Shown here: in pieces, positions 25,008 through 36,239 of the stretch
Position numbering within the stretch: the first letter of the stretch is position 1
How the letters are laid out: each line of letters opens with the position of its first letter
Made by a program: the position numbers and the translations under genes
From: Adiantum capillus-veneris
Lineage: Eukaryota; Streptophyta; Polypodiopsida; Polypodiales; Pteridaceae
Length of the DNA: 60,000 nt
Direction: 5' to 3'
Assembly (NCBI GenBank): GCA_014529385.2
Contig: CM043942.1
Span: forward strand, 2,398,501-2,458,500
The notes under the pieces: generated by a model
Seen by the model: the letters and a program-made list of their open reading frames with translations, nothing else
The model's database searches: none
What the model was told of the DNA's origin: nothing

Positions 25008-25091
25008 CTATAATCTCGTGTATATAAATCTGTCTCTCTCCATTAAGTAATCTACTCAATTATCTATTTAGCTACGTCTTATTTCCTAACA
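24309..25091 (+). repeat. Copia 3' LTR
   Basis: 783 bp with TATA box at 24724-24731 and a CT microsatellite at 24935-25003. The GGCCGGTGG array is much shorter than in the 5' LTR. Confidence 0.96.
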
Positions 25092-25844
25092 CTAATAACT
25101 ATTGAGGGAAAACTATGTAAATGATACAAGGCAAAGGACAAAAAGTGCCCTAGGCCATATATATAGTGAGCTAGGGTGAGGTCAAACAAATATCGCAATC
25201 AAATTTCACGACTAAAGAAAAACCCTTATTCTAAAAATAATAAAATCACCAAAACAAACCAGAGATTAAAAAAAAAGTGGTGCAACCGTAAATGTGTGTG
25301 GGGTCCCTATCCAACACTTATAGTACAGGTGACAAACCCACAACCAAGGGCCAAAGCACATGTAATCAAGGGCATGTAAGGAAAATCATGTAGAAGGTGA
25401 ACATAATACTCAAGCCATCCATCGCTACCACATGTATTCCCTATTAACTCAAGTTTTCTAAGTCAGTATATAAGCTCTTTCCCCAGAGCGCATGTGTGGG
25501 CAACTCTGTAACATTGTATCATCAATCTATCCATTGTCGACTTTGCATTATTTCTCTATTTTCCTTTACAGCAAATCCTACCTTTGATTCTTGTTTAGAC
25601 TGTTTCTCTTTTGTCTTTGGGAGCTACCAAGGACAGTTTTTGAGTCTAGTAGACCAAGCCTCTTCTTCAACATGCTATGGGGCTCTAAAAAAGAAAACTT
25701 AGAATGACCAGGCAAAAAGGGCATGTAGATAGTGAATCAGGTTGAAAGTTAAAGGTTAATTAGCAAAATGCTTTCAAAATCGACATGTGTGTTCACACAC
25801 ACGCACATATGTATGTATGTATCTCTAAGTGTACACACATAGAG

Positions 25845-25881
<37 letters not shown>

Positions 25882-26500
25882 AATGTATCTCTAAGTAAAA
25901 TATCCATGGAGCTTCCCTTGTCACTCATATTGTTCCCATGGTTGCAAGCTCGCATCCACCAATGTTGTGTAGTATGAACTCATGTGATTGAGCAATTTAC
26001 TTTTTGAGCCTCTCGGGGATGCTTTGCAAATGTCAGAAGCCTCTAGACGAGCAAGCATGAATGGCATAATTGAGTGATCCCTGATCTTCCACCTCAAATG
26101 TATCCAAGCTAAGGGCTAAACGAAGCTCTAATCCACAAAGACCAACATTCCTATGTTGCCAGGCCTAAAATTGATCTCTTTCAAACGTTAAGATTTATTT
26201 GGTGATATGACAATATGGATTGGTGTGCCTTCCATAGATCCCAGTACAGCACCTCATGACACTAACGTCAATGCGTTACCATTTGAGCTATTGCATGTTC
26301 TTGACAATTATATGTGTAATTGTATTCTTAGCAGCAACCTAATCTAACATGAAAAAGACAAATAATCCACACAAGGTTGCAGCTACTAAAATTCCTAAAC
26401 AAAAGAGGAAACGTGGGACTATTCACTAACCATGGTTATAATGTCAATGCTATTGATCCAATGAAGTCGTTCGCCTACAGCGGAACGAAGGAGGTTCAAG
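25092..26500. other. Unassigned; left end should complete the LTR relic begun at 10467
   Basis: After the CTAAT duplication the sequence continues the DNA that was at 10565 before the copia insertion. No coding motif. An AC microsatellite is at 25846-25876. I could not fix the far end of the LTR relic. Confidence 0.5.
25846..25876. repeat. (AC)n microsatellite
   Basis: Short uninterrupted AC run, with related CACACA and GTATGTATGTAT stretches just upstream. Confidence 0.9.
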
Positions 26501-26765
26501 CACAAGAAGATTTAGAAATTTTCTCATGTAGGAAAATGGAGTCTTTTCAGTGTTTTTCATACAATGAATAACATCATGAGCTTCTGCTCGAGAGGCCCTA
26601 CATACCTAGCTAGGTACGATTGTGGGCAAAGGACCATCAACCCCCCCACCGGGCCGCGGTGGTCCCCTGCCCCCAGTCATACCTAGCTAGGTATGCGGTG
26701 CCTCTCTCACAGAAGCTCATGATGTTGAGGTAAGTCACAATGTGGGATTTATTGTGAGAATTTGT
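26501..26765. mobile_element. Fold-back element, copy 1
   Basis: Borders shared with 27114-27511: both begin CACAAGAAGATTTAGAAATT and end GTGAGAATTTGT. Inside, arms at about 26570-26635 and 26661-26727 are inverted copies (ACATCATGAGCTTCTG ... CAGAAGCTCATGATGT), each containing the self-complementary TACCTAGCTAGGTA, separated by a GC-rich tip with CCCACCGGGCCGCGGTGG. No coding capacity. A MITE or fold-back transposon is the likely class; no TSD was established. Confidence 0.7.
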
Positions 26766-27113
26766 CCAAAACTTCTTATGAAGCTACTGCAGGAACCTTT
26801 CTAAAACTTATCATATAGATTAAAAACAATACCATTTTCCAAAGATATGCTATCTTCATGTATAATTCCCTCCAAATCCATGCATGATGAGCAGTACAGC
26901 ATGATGGCAATCGCTAAATAGATATGTCACAAAGGAAAGGAACAAGCAGATCACAATTTCCATCTGATGATATGGTAGTTTGGTGTGCTCTCCTCAATCA
27001 CAAACATAGACTACTTCCACCTTGACATATTCCTAAGATAGTTTAATTCAAATCTTGACTACATCATACACCAAGTTCAACCTCCCCTTACCGTAAAATT
27101 GGGAGCACTGAGC

Positions 27114-27511
27114 TCACAAGAAGATTTAGAAATTATCTCATGTAGGAAAACGTAGTCTTTTTCAATGTTTTTCATACAATGCATAACATCAAGAGCTTCT
27201 TCTCGAGAGGCATCGCATACCTAGCTAGGTATGATTGGGGACAGGAGACTTATCTCATCTAGGAAAACGAAGTCTTTTTCAGTGTTTTTCATACAATGCA
27301 TAACATCAAGAGCTTCTGCTCGAGAGGCATCGCCTACCTAGCTAGGTACGATTGGGGACATGAGACTTATCTCATCTAGGAAAACGGAGTCTTTTTCAAT
27401 GTTTTTGATCTGCTCGAGAGGCATTGCGTACCTAGCTAGGTACGCGATGCCTCCCTCACAAAAGCTGATGTTGAGGTAAGTCACAATGTGGGAATTATTG
27501 TGAGAATTTGT
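27114..27511. mobile_element. Fold-back element, copy 2, with 117-bp internal tandem units
   Basis: Same borders as copy 1. The left arm unit is tandemly repeated with an exact 117-bp period at 27137, 27254 and 27371 (third unit partial). The array ends in a nearly perfect loop-free palindrome at 27415-27455 centred on CTAG. Non-coding. Confidence 0.72.
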
Positions 27512-27644
27512 TTGTGGCTTCTAGTCCTGCAACCAACCTCAAAAATGTTCAAGACTCTATCAGAAGCTAGAAAACCTTGAAATTCTTTCTTTTCTTTTTT
27601 TTTTCCATGAAAAGCTTTGGGAATGTATTAGATAAGAGACACTG

Positions 27645-28790
27645 TTACAAAATGCTGGGGGAGATTACAAAACCACTGAAATATAAGAAGGGTAATAGTG
27701 CTCGATCGAAACACTTTATCAAGATTACATAGGCTTTTAGTTTGCTACAATCAGTCACCAGTTTGGGTAATGAACTAACCACTTCCTGGAGGTGAGCTAT
27801 GAGCCGTATGCCATTGAAATGTTGCCTCCTTAACTTTTCTTCTTCGGCCTTGCAGTCATCTATCATCCTCTGCAGGTGTGTGTAGGATCCGTCTAGCAAT
27901 ACCTCCTGCTGTTTATTGATGTTCTCGCGTTATAGAATCCCATGCAGTCATTTAAAACTTTTCGGTTAGCTTCATAGATTCTGCACTGGTCCAGTTTGAG
28001 CTGGTTCACCTGCAAGGAGAAGTAATAAAATCGTACCCTCATACTTTTAGTCTGGTAAGCATTGTTAAATATGTTGTCATTCCTTTCAGTCCAAATTAAC
28101 CAAAAAAAAGCTCCTCTTATCGTGTTCCAGATGACTGAAAAAAGTGAGACAGAATCCCCAAGTAGAAGTTGCTTTCAATTGGGGGTGGAGCCCAGAGCCC
28201 TACATAAGGGATACAAAATATTAATGTTAGTTGGACAGTTTAGAAAGAGGTGGGGGATATCTTCCTCAGTTTGAGAACATCTTTTACAGGTCCCTAGGCC
28301 CATCCCAGTAGCCCTCAGTCTGCTTCCAGTCCATATTGCCTTGTGTAGGATTAGCCAAAGTAGAACAGAGTGCTTGGCCGGGATTTCTTTGCTCCAGATG
28401 TTCTGAAACTTGACATTCCATTGTTTCTGTGATAGAATTACCTTTCATTTTTTGTTGAGGGTGATGTGCACAGGGGCCTGCAGACAAGGAGGAAGATTAG
28501 GGGGGTGGTGGAGAGCACTGCCATTGCCCCAATAAAAGGCCTTTGGGGAGGGGTCGAAAGCAAGTGAGAGGGACCACACCATATCTTTCGGGAAGCGAGA
28601 TTTTCTTGAGTCTAGAAGTGTTAGCTCCCACGGTTGCAGTCGATGGGTTCTTAACAGTTCAGAGTGGGTTAGCCATCTTGCTTCCTCTGTATACCAAAGG
28701 TCTTTCCAGGAGGATATCCCTTTGTTGTGGATTCGTCTTGCTGTCCTAGTCTAGGCTTGGGTGAGGGGGGGGATTGAGGGAAGCGACCAC
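27645..28790 (-). pseudogene. LINE-b ORF2 C-terminal part with zf-RVT domain
   Basis: On the minus strand about 28420-28200 reads IWSKEIPAKHS ... AIWTGSRLRATGMG ... CKRCSQTEEDIPHLFLNCP, the zf-RVT pattern (Cys-x2-Cys ... His-x4-Cys) found at the end of plant L1 ORF2. A frame at 27899-27645 (84 residues) forms the C-terminal tail before the 3' untranslated region. Several frame changes separate the pieces. Confidence 0.82.
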
Positions 28791-28794
28791 CATA

Positions 28795-29120
28795 CTGATT
28801 GTTGGGACCTAATGCCGAGGCTGTACTTTGACTCCCATTTGACTTTCAGTCTTGGTCTGTATCTGTTCCAGGCCTTCCAAATCGATTTGAGAAGGTCAGA
28901 CCCTTTAGCTATAACATCAATAGGGCAAAAAAAAGGGTGCACCATCGGAGGTTGGTACTGATTGTGGACCTAATGCCGAGGCTGAACTTTGACTCCCATT
29001 TGACTTTCAGTCTTGGTCTGTATCTGTTCCAGGCCTTCCAAATCGATTTGAGAAGGTCAGACCCTTTAGCTATAACATCAATAGGGCAAAAAAAAGGGTG
29101 CACCATCGGAGGTTGGTGAC
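28795..29120. repeat. 163-bp tandem duplication inside LINE-b
   Basis: The segment with GACCTAATGCCGAGGCTG at 28806 recurs at 28969 and extends through CAATAGGGCAAAAAAAAGGG and GCACCATCGGAGGTTGGT in both copies. Only one or two differences were seen by eye. Confidence 0.9.
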
Positions 29121-30750
29121 ACCTTTGATTCTTTGAGCTGGAACCTATCTAAATGTCGAAATAGCAGGGAGGCCCATTCCTCTTCTGGTTGGTGGAGAGC
29201 TCTAAGAACGAGTTTTACGGCTAATTTGTTCGCCCAATCGATGACGTTGGTTATCCCAAGCCCCCCTTGCTCCTTGGGGAGGCAGCACACCTCCCATTTG
29301 ACTTTGGCTATCCCTTTCTTGAGAGGGTCACCTGTCTAGAGGAAGTTTCTGTAGATCTTGTTAATGCCTTTTAACTGATCATCGGGGGGTCTCCAGCAGG
29401 AGAGGAAGTACAGTACGTAGCTGGTGATGTAGTGCTTAACCACTAGAGATCTTCCTGCTAGGTTTGCTTGGAAACCTAACCAACGATTCATTTTAGCTGC
29501 AAATTTCTCCAGGACCCAGTCCAACCTTTGCTTCATGGTGACTTTGAACCCGAATGGTATTCCTAGGAGTCGAAAAATCACTCCATCCCGTAGGACCAAG
29601 CAACCTTGCTTGAGGATCCACCTAGGGAGGGAGGAGAGCGAGGCTCTAATGCCTGTTTTGGAATGGTTGATTTTGGAGCCCGAGGCCGTGCAAAAGATGT
29701 GCAAGCATCCCCAAAACTCCCCAAGTGATTGCTCATCATTGTGGAGAAAGCCATTGGTGTCGTCTGCAAATTGCACTAGACATTGTTGCCTACCCCTGGG
29801 GAGGGAGATGCCCTTGATGCTGCCTTCAACCATTTTATTTTTAATTAACCAGTTAAGAGGGTTTGTTGCAGTGGCGAATAGAAGGGGGGCCAGCGGGCAA
29901 CCCTGTCTTATAGATAGACTGAGGGGGAAGGGTTCAGAGAGGGAGTTGTTCAGAGAGACTCTAGCCTTAGCATTTCCAAGTAGATTAAGGACAAACCTGA
30001 CCACTTTTGGACCAAATCCCATCATTTTTAGGCATTCATGAGGAATGACAATTCTAGCCGATCATATGCTATGTCGAAGTCGACTTTCACAAAGACGTAG
30101 TCTTGGTCTGACTCTTCCACATGCTTGATACCTTCCCACATTGGATGATAGCCTCCATGATTCTTCTACCTTTGATGAATCCCTTGTGTTCGGACAAAAT
30201 CCATTCAGCAAGAGCTGGCATTATCTTGATTGCAATTGCTTTAGCGAAGACTTTGTATGCCGCATTGAGCATAGTTAGTGGCTTCCAGTTTGAGATTTCT
30301 TCTTTGGACCCTTTTTTATGCAGAAGTTTGATGACTCCCGTATTGATCTGGACCGGTAGGGCGCCATAAGACAGTGCTTCTTCCTAGACAAGGACCAACA
30401 TAGGTGCCATAACATCCTTAAATGCTTGATAGAATTCAATTGGCAATCCATCGAGTCCTGGCGTTTTCTTGATCTTGAGAGAGTCTATGGCTCGTTTGAT
30501 TTCCCAAATCGATAGGTCTGAGTCCGGCTGGGAGACAATAAGAGGAGGAATGACCTTTTTGCCGCATTTCTTTATCTGTAACCTAGCTACAGTTTTAACC
30601 TTCGACACTGTCTCCGGGGGGCTGAGCATGTCCGAGAAATATGATTTGGCGAGTTCCAAGTTTTCAACCTCCAATGAAGCTTTGCCATTAGGACCCTGTA
30701 ACAACGGGATGGTTTCCCTTTGGTACTTTTTTTTTAGGAGCTTGAACATC
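29078..30750 (-). pseudogene. LINE-b ORF2 reverse transcriptase region
   Basis: Minus-strand pieces in order: KKTPGLDGLPIEFYQAF (30749-30384), MLNAAYKVFAKAIAIKI and LSEHKGFIKGRRI (30272-30087), then 30025-29336 with SIRQGCPLAPLLFA and the catalytic VQFADDTNGF (about 29770-29759), followed by CRCLPKE-like CCLPKEQGGLGITNV (29290-29078). This is the normal RT block order of plant L1 elements. Stops and frameshifts lie between the pieces, for example near 30380, 30087 and 29330. Confidence 0.92.
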
Positions 30751-30881
30751 TCCTTAGTAGGCTTGTCGATCTTCCCTGCCCACCATACTCTGAAAAAGTC
30801 GGCAGTGTGCTTAATGGTGAGCTCTTCTTCTACTCTTAGTTGTTGTCTTAAAGTTGTTATTTTGTCCTGAGTTTCTCCATC

Positions 30882-31826
30882 TCAATTGTTTGAAGATTCC
30901 AAGTTGATTAAGGCGTTGTAGATGTTGTCTTTTCTTTTCCTTCGGATCTCCGTGACCAATTTCCTATAGCTAATAAGGGTGTGTTGGGTTTTAGCAATAG
31001 ACTCCACCCAGGCTTTCGCTGGGGTAGCGCCTTTAGAGAATTTTTGCACCCATATGGCCTGGACGATTCCACGAACTTCTTCGAGTTGGAAGAGGGAGGG
31101 GTCAGTGTGAAACCAGTGGTTGCGGATTTTGTTGCATTTGTCATCAAATAGTGATGACAAAGGGGTAGTGGTCCAAGGCACAAGAGGTAAGCCAAGGCTT
31201 AGCTTTGATGCGGTTGAAACTCCTTGTCAGAGGGACATTTATGAGACATTTGTCCAATCTAGCTTTCCTTGCGTTTTCCCCTTTGGAGTAATTCTGCCAG
31301 GTCAATTCCCCAAGCGTCCCCGCGTCCCAAAGCTCCAAATTAGTTTTGAGGAGGTCCCACTCCCTTCTCTCGGATGCAGCCATGGTTTGCCCTTTTCGTT
31401 GATATATGTCCTCTAGATCTTCAACCATGTTGAAGTCTCCAAACATGATGACCTGACCTTGTATACTATTAAGATTTTTCCATAATGTCGTCCTTTCTCT
31501 GGTAGAGCCGCCTGCATAGACTCAGACTAGGGTGCATTGGAGGGGGGCTTCGATTGACAAGGCTACCCAGTACTCGCCTATGGAGGAAAGGTTGCGGTTA
31601 GTTTTCCAGCTTTGGGAGATTCCTAGGGCAGTTCCTCTTGAGCCCTTCGAGTGAGTCCACTTGTGATCCATGGAAATGGCGCTGAGTCTTTGTTCAAGCT
31701 CGACTCCCGTAGTCTTTATCTCCTGCAGCCCTATCACCTCTACTGGGTAGTTAGCAATCCATGCTTTGATTTTGCTAGCTTTGGTAGGGTCAAATAACCT
31801 TTGATATTCCATGAGAGGACTTTCAT
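30882..31826 (-). pseudogene. LINE-b ORF2 endonuclease region
   Basis: The ORF2 start MKVLSWNIKG lies at 31826 on the minus strand; one base later the frame slips to the 31812-31522 frame (KIKAWIANYPVEVIGLQEIKT). The catalytic core continues in 31446-31144 (FGDFNMVEDLEDI, CLINVPLT, ALDHYPFV), the apurinic-endonuclease landmarks including the final SDH-like DH. It nicks target DNA in the intact family. Confidence 0.88.
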
Positions 31827-31870
31827 CTAGGGTTTCTTCTATCCTTGCGACTTTTGTTCTGAGTCTGAGT

Positions 31871-32346
31871 AGAGGCCTGCGACTTTTGTTAGAATTCCGA
31901 ACGGAGGGGTAATCCTAAAGAAAAGTTCAATATTAAGGCCACTACTAGCATTACGGAACTTGTCCTTTTAAATGTACTAAAACGAAAAGGTGAGCATGTG
32001 CCCAATACATAGTGATATTAAATAAATACCATTACTTTTAAACCTATAGCAGGACTCGGCTCTAAGTACCTGCGCTTCTGCATTAATTTGTTGTCTGAAT
32101 GAGTCAACATTGTAACATGAAAACCCGTTTCGTCCATTGACACGAAATGAAACTCAGTTGGCAACACCTGAAACATTTCTAAATAAAGACAAATAGACTA
32201 TTCAACGTTTTATGCAAAAAAAAAAAAACTTTGTGAATAATTAGAATTTCCTATTCTTACTTGTTTCTAGAAAAAGCAAGTGACATTCTGTTCCCTTCCC
32301 TTTTCCAATGTGAGAGCTAGAACACAATGGCCTCAAGTCCCAAGAG

Positions 32347-32423
<77 letters not shown>

Positions 32424-32730
32424 CTCTCTCTCTCACATTGGTAGAAAAAACTTTGTAACATACACACCCCGCGCATGCACATATTAAATGTTGAGGACTT
32501 TTGGCATTATACAAGTTCTTTCATTGCACATACATTATATGTTACTGCTTGCTCTTGACTTATATGGTACAAAGTTTAGTAAAATTTTACGATGTGACTC
32601 TTTCTCGTTGACTTGATTAATATATAGGTAACTAGACAGTGAGCGACCTGCGCAATAGTGAACTGTGAGCAATGCTATGAGCGACCTGCTGAGATTTGTG
32701 TGATCTGTGAGGGACCAGGTTTGTGAGGGT

Positions 32731-32778
<48 letters not shown>

Positions 32779-33042
32779 GGGAATAGCATACAGTGCAAGA
32801 TTGTAGGTCTCTTGGATTCTACAACACAAATGCGGTCACCTTGCCTCCATTCTTGCGGAGAAACCTGTTGCCTTGCGAGTGTGTCGCTGCAGTGTTTGCA
32901 CGACCGACAGCCTTATGTCTCATCGATCGCAATCGACCGCCAAGCAAGGAATAATTTTTTATTTTCTTTTAAATGGGGAGGAACCAACAAACAAAAACAA
33001 AAATTGTCTTCTTGGCACCTAGTTGTCGTGTGCTTTTTGGTA
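31871..33042. other. Unassigned spacer between two head-to-head LINEs
   Basis: No coding motif. It holds a CT microsatellite (32351-32420) and a GA microsatellite (32733-32773). The right part (about 32800-33042) is probably the 5' untranslated region of LINE-c. Confidence 0.6.
32351..32420. repeat. (CT)n microsatellite
   Basis: About 70 bp CT run, nearly pure, followed by a short second run. Confidence 0.96.
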
Positions 33043-35167
33043 ATGGAACTTGACGCTCTGGCCGCAGATGATGATATTGTCAAATTCTCACATAGGTTAG
33101 CAATGGAAAGAATACCTAAGAAGGAGTTAGTCGTGCCGATGGAAGAAAGAGATGGCTCGATCTTGAGACCTTCATGTGATGTAAAAGTGTCGAGCCCTGA
33201 TTCGCCAAGAGCTCCAACAATAGAAAAGGACAAAACTGTTTTAACTGAAAAAGTTTCCTCTGGGGAAACAAAAGAAAAAATATGCTCAGCTCAAGGGTTT
33301 AAATTGAGGTAAAAACCATCAAAGCTGGGGTACCTCAGGGTCCCATTTGTACAAACGTAAATAAGGCGGCAAGTGTATCTGCATCTCGTAGGCCGGGCAT
33401 CTCGTTTTCTAGCATACTCAAGGGGCCCGCGACTCTAAGGACTTTGAAAAAGTTTCATCAGATGGGTCGTCGAGTGAAGGAGATATTGAAAAATTGCAGA
33501 ATGCAAGAGCTAGACTCGAGCAAGAGCTCAAGGAAGTCAACAAAATGATTGAGACCGTCCCTATGAACAACAAAAGAAATTGCTCCCAAGTAGACGGCGG
33601 TGGGATGGTTGAAGATGGGTTGGCAGATTAGGTCTTTTCTGCTTTTAAAAAGTCTTTTCCATAGCAGGTGGAGGTTGTCGAGGCTATTACTGTAGCGATT
33701 CCACCAACATTGATCAAAAAACAATTGGCCATGCAAGCTAAGCTGACGCTTGTATTTGGGTTCAGTGGAAGAATCCCGAAGGTTTGAGATGATTCAATGG
33801 CTTCAGGGCCCACAAATTCTTGGACATGGAGGAGCAGTTGAAAGTACCTTCTACCTAGCTAAAGGTTTTCGTTCAGTTAGATTCAAAGAGGCCTCTAATG
33901 TGGAAAAGATCCTTAACAAAGGTCCCCTTAGTCAACAAAATGATTGAGACCGTCCCTATGAACAACAAAAGAAATTGCTCCCAAGTAGACGGCGGTGGTA
34001 TGGTTGAAGATGGGTTGGCAGATTAGGTCTTTTCTGCTTTTAAAAAGTCTTTTCCATAGCAGGTGGAGGTTGTCGAGGCTATTACTGTAGCGATTCCACC
34101 AACATTGATCAAAAAAAAATTGGCCATGCAAGCTAAGCTGACGCTTGTATTTGGGTTCAGTGGAAGAATCCCGAAGGTTTGAGATGATTCAATGGCTTCA
34201 GGGCCCACAAATTCTTGGACATGGAGGAGCAGTTGAAAGTACCTTCTACCTAGCTAAAGGTTTTTGTTCAGTTAGATTCAAAGAGGCCTCTGATGTGGAA
34301 AAGATCCTTAACAAAGGTCCCCTTGTATTTAATAGGACTATGGTCTGTGTGGTCCCTTGGGAGCCAATGTTCGACTCAATTGAATCTCTACAAGGGTTTC
34401 ACCCAGTCTAGGTTGAGTTTGTGGGACTGTTTAGCTGGCTGTGGCATAATCTCAGGATGCTTTCCAATCAACTGGGCACCCCCTTATTTATACCAAGCAA
34501 GTGAGGGTTTGGCAGGACCTCAAACAAGGTTTGTATAGGTTGGAATGTTTCTAAAACTCCACCTAAGAGTATGGCAATCAATGTTGGAGCTGGGCTTGTT
34601 ACTATTCGGCTAAAATTTGGGACATACTTTGGAGCATGTATTGAATGCAAAAAATTTGAACACTTCGCTAAGGATTGCCCCATGAAGGCTAATGGCACTG
34701 CAGCTTCGGCAGCACAGGTCCTCAGTGAAAAGGAAACCCTGATGGAAGGGTTGGAGAAGCAAGGAGGCAGTAACGAAGGGGAAAATGTAGAGATGGAAAA
34801 AGAGGATATGGTATGCGACAAAATGGATACCAAGATGCATGAAAAGATTCTGGAGAAATCGATTTCCATACAGCGAATCCCCGAAGGCTCATGCAATGAT
34901 AATGTAATCATTATTCCTGCTCCTACACCAAAATTTATGATGGTGACAACGGCGATAGCTGTTCAAGTCCCTGGTCTGAAAAGAGCCAAAAGGGTGAAGG
35001 TAGTGGCAAGAGAGTCCAAAGTGCTCAAAGACGTGAGAACACTTAAGGTGAAAGGATCTGATCCATCCTCCACCCCTTTGAAAGGAGGGGGGTACACTGT
35101 CCCACTTCACAATCTATTTGCAGCACTACAAGAAACAAAACCTCTTGACTTGGAACACCCGGATTGA
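33043..35167 (+). pseudogene. LINE-c ORF1 (coiled coil, DUF4283-like, CCHC knuckle), broken
   Basis: A Met at 33043 opens MELDALAADDDIVKF. After a frame change comes a coiled-coil-like helix (EKLQNARARLEQELKEVNK, about 33480-33545). A DUF4283-like RNA-binding segment ends in EKILNKGPLVFNRTMVCVV at about 34296-34350. The last piece (34571-35167, 198 codons) has a zinc knuckle at about 34637-34680 (CIECKKFEHFAKDC), then a Lys/Glu-rich tail. A 395-bp tandem duplication at 33536-34325 and several stops break the frame. In live elements ORF1 binds the element's RNA. Confidence 0.82.
33536..34325. repeat. 395-bp tandem duplication in LINE-c ORF1
   Basis: 33536-33930 and 33931-34325 are head-to-tail copies starting GTCAACAAAATGATTGAGAC and ending AACAAAGGTCCCCTT. 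About four differences were counted by eye, so the duplication is recent relative to the decay of the LINE. Confidence 0.95.
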
Positions 35168-35239
35168 GACAAGGAGAGGGGGTGTGGCCATGGTTCAGAT
35201 GTTGAAAAATTTGTTCCTCTATCCCAATGAACCCCTCAT

Positions 35240-36230
35240 TAATTATGGAGTCCCTCACTATCCAATCTTGGAACATAAAGTGGTTGAAGACCCGTAAGAA
35301 GAGTGCCCTATTCTAGGAGGAAATAAAAAAAGGAGAAGGCAGTGGTTGGGCCATCCAGGAACACCACTTGGATGCTTATAGAAAGAGAAAGCAGGCTCTA
35401 GGAAAGAAACTAGTTTTCTATGGAAAAGGAAGTAACGGTTACAGTGGCCTCCTCAGCATTACGGATAGGGAATTGGAGCCGAAGATGGTTTTGAACCATC
35501 CCTTCGGCAGAATCTTGGGGATTAGAATCAGATGGGAAGGGCATCCCTTCACCATTTTGAATGTGTATGGCCCTTGAAATGCAAAAGATAGATGCATCTT
35601 AGAGATACTCTTATTGAAGGAGAGTGGTTGTTGATTGGCGACTTCAATATGGTGGAAAAGAGCAACGACAGAGCAGGATCCGCTAGTATGATGGCTGGCT
35701 TAGAAAGGACTAAATGGAAAAATTTGTGGGAGAAGTGGGTGATGATCGACGTTGGCCCATGGAACAGCACGCATGGTTTCACCTACACAAGAATCCAGTA
35801 TGCTCGCACTGCCTCCAGGATGGATAGATGTTATTGCTCACACCAAGCTGACTGGATACCCTCGTTGCTGGAGATGAAGGTGTTGCCAACAAAAAGCCTT
35901 GCGGATCACATACCCCTATACATACAGGGGCTCACCTATTCATAGACCCTCTTTTCAAGAATCTAACCAAGAAAGCACTGGGTAAGCTCAGAAAGGATGT
36001 CAATCTTGACAAACACAATGCATGGGACCTATTTTCTCAAAGCATTCAAAAACCAATCAAAACCTTGGGCCCTCGGATCAAAAAAAGCTAGGGAGGCACG
36101 CCTCCTACATGTTACAGCTGAGGTACAGCTGCTGACCTCCATAAATCCAATGGGCTTGCTACTGAGGATGAGCACAAGCGATGGCTCGAACCCAAATCTA
36201 ACCTTGCTAATGAGAAACTAGAAGATATCA
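35240..36230 (+). pseudogene. LINE-c ORF2 endonuclease
   Basis: SLTIQSWNIKWLKTRKK (about 35250) is the endonuclease start; KLVFYGKGSNGYSGLLSI and FTILNVYGP follow to 35577, then after a frame change WLLIGDFNMVEKSNDR (about 35622), DRCYCSHQADW and LADHIPLY (about 35905), giving the GDFN and DH landmarks. Stops at 35575 and 35943 and several frame changes show decay. Confidence 0.87.
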
Positions 36231-36239
36231 GAAAGGCAA

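Larger units (their letters stand above)
10566..25091 (+). mobile_element. Ty1/copia LTR retrotransposon, disrupted by a nested element
   Basis: LTRs at 10566-11413 and 24309-25091 start TGTTAAGTATGG and end TTCCTAACA. Perfect 5-bp TSDs CTAAT flank the whole element (10561-10565 and 25092-25096). A tRNA-iMet primer site follows the left LTR and a polypurine tract precedes the right LTR. Internal order is gag, protease, integrase, reverse transcriptase, RNase H, the copia order. The 14.5-kb span includes 8.9 kb of family A copy 1 (13423-22311); without it the element is about 5.6 kb, a normal copia size. Frameshifts and stops in every module make it non-autonomous. The solo LTR at 5434-6175 belongs to the same family. 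Confidence 0.97.
27585..31870 (-). mobile_element. LINE-b: L1-like non-LTR retrotransposon, minus strand, ORF1 missing
   Basis: Minus-strand element with an A-rich tail (T-rich on the plus strand at 27585-27604) and ORF2 from about 31826 to 27645. ORF2 modules in order are apurinic-type endonuclease, RT and the zf-RVT zinc domain. No ORF1 is found upstream, so it is 5'-truncated just before ORF2 or ORF1 has been lost. Target duplications could not be fixed. Numerous frameshifts and a 163-bp internal duplication show it is dead. Confidence 0.9.

Noticed and set aside
26501-27511. CRISPR-like or tandem array interpretation of the repeated CTAGCTAGG units
   Set aside because: Plant nuclear context, units of 117 bp without unique spacers, and fold-back symmetry; not a CRISPR.
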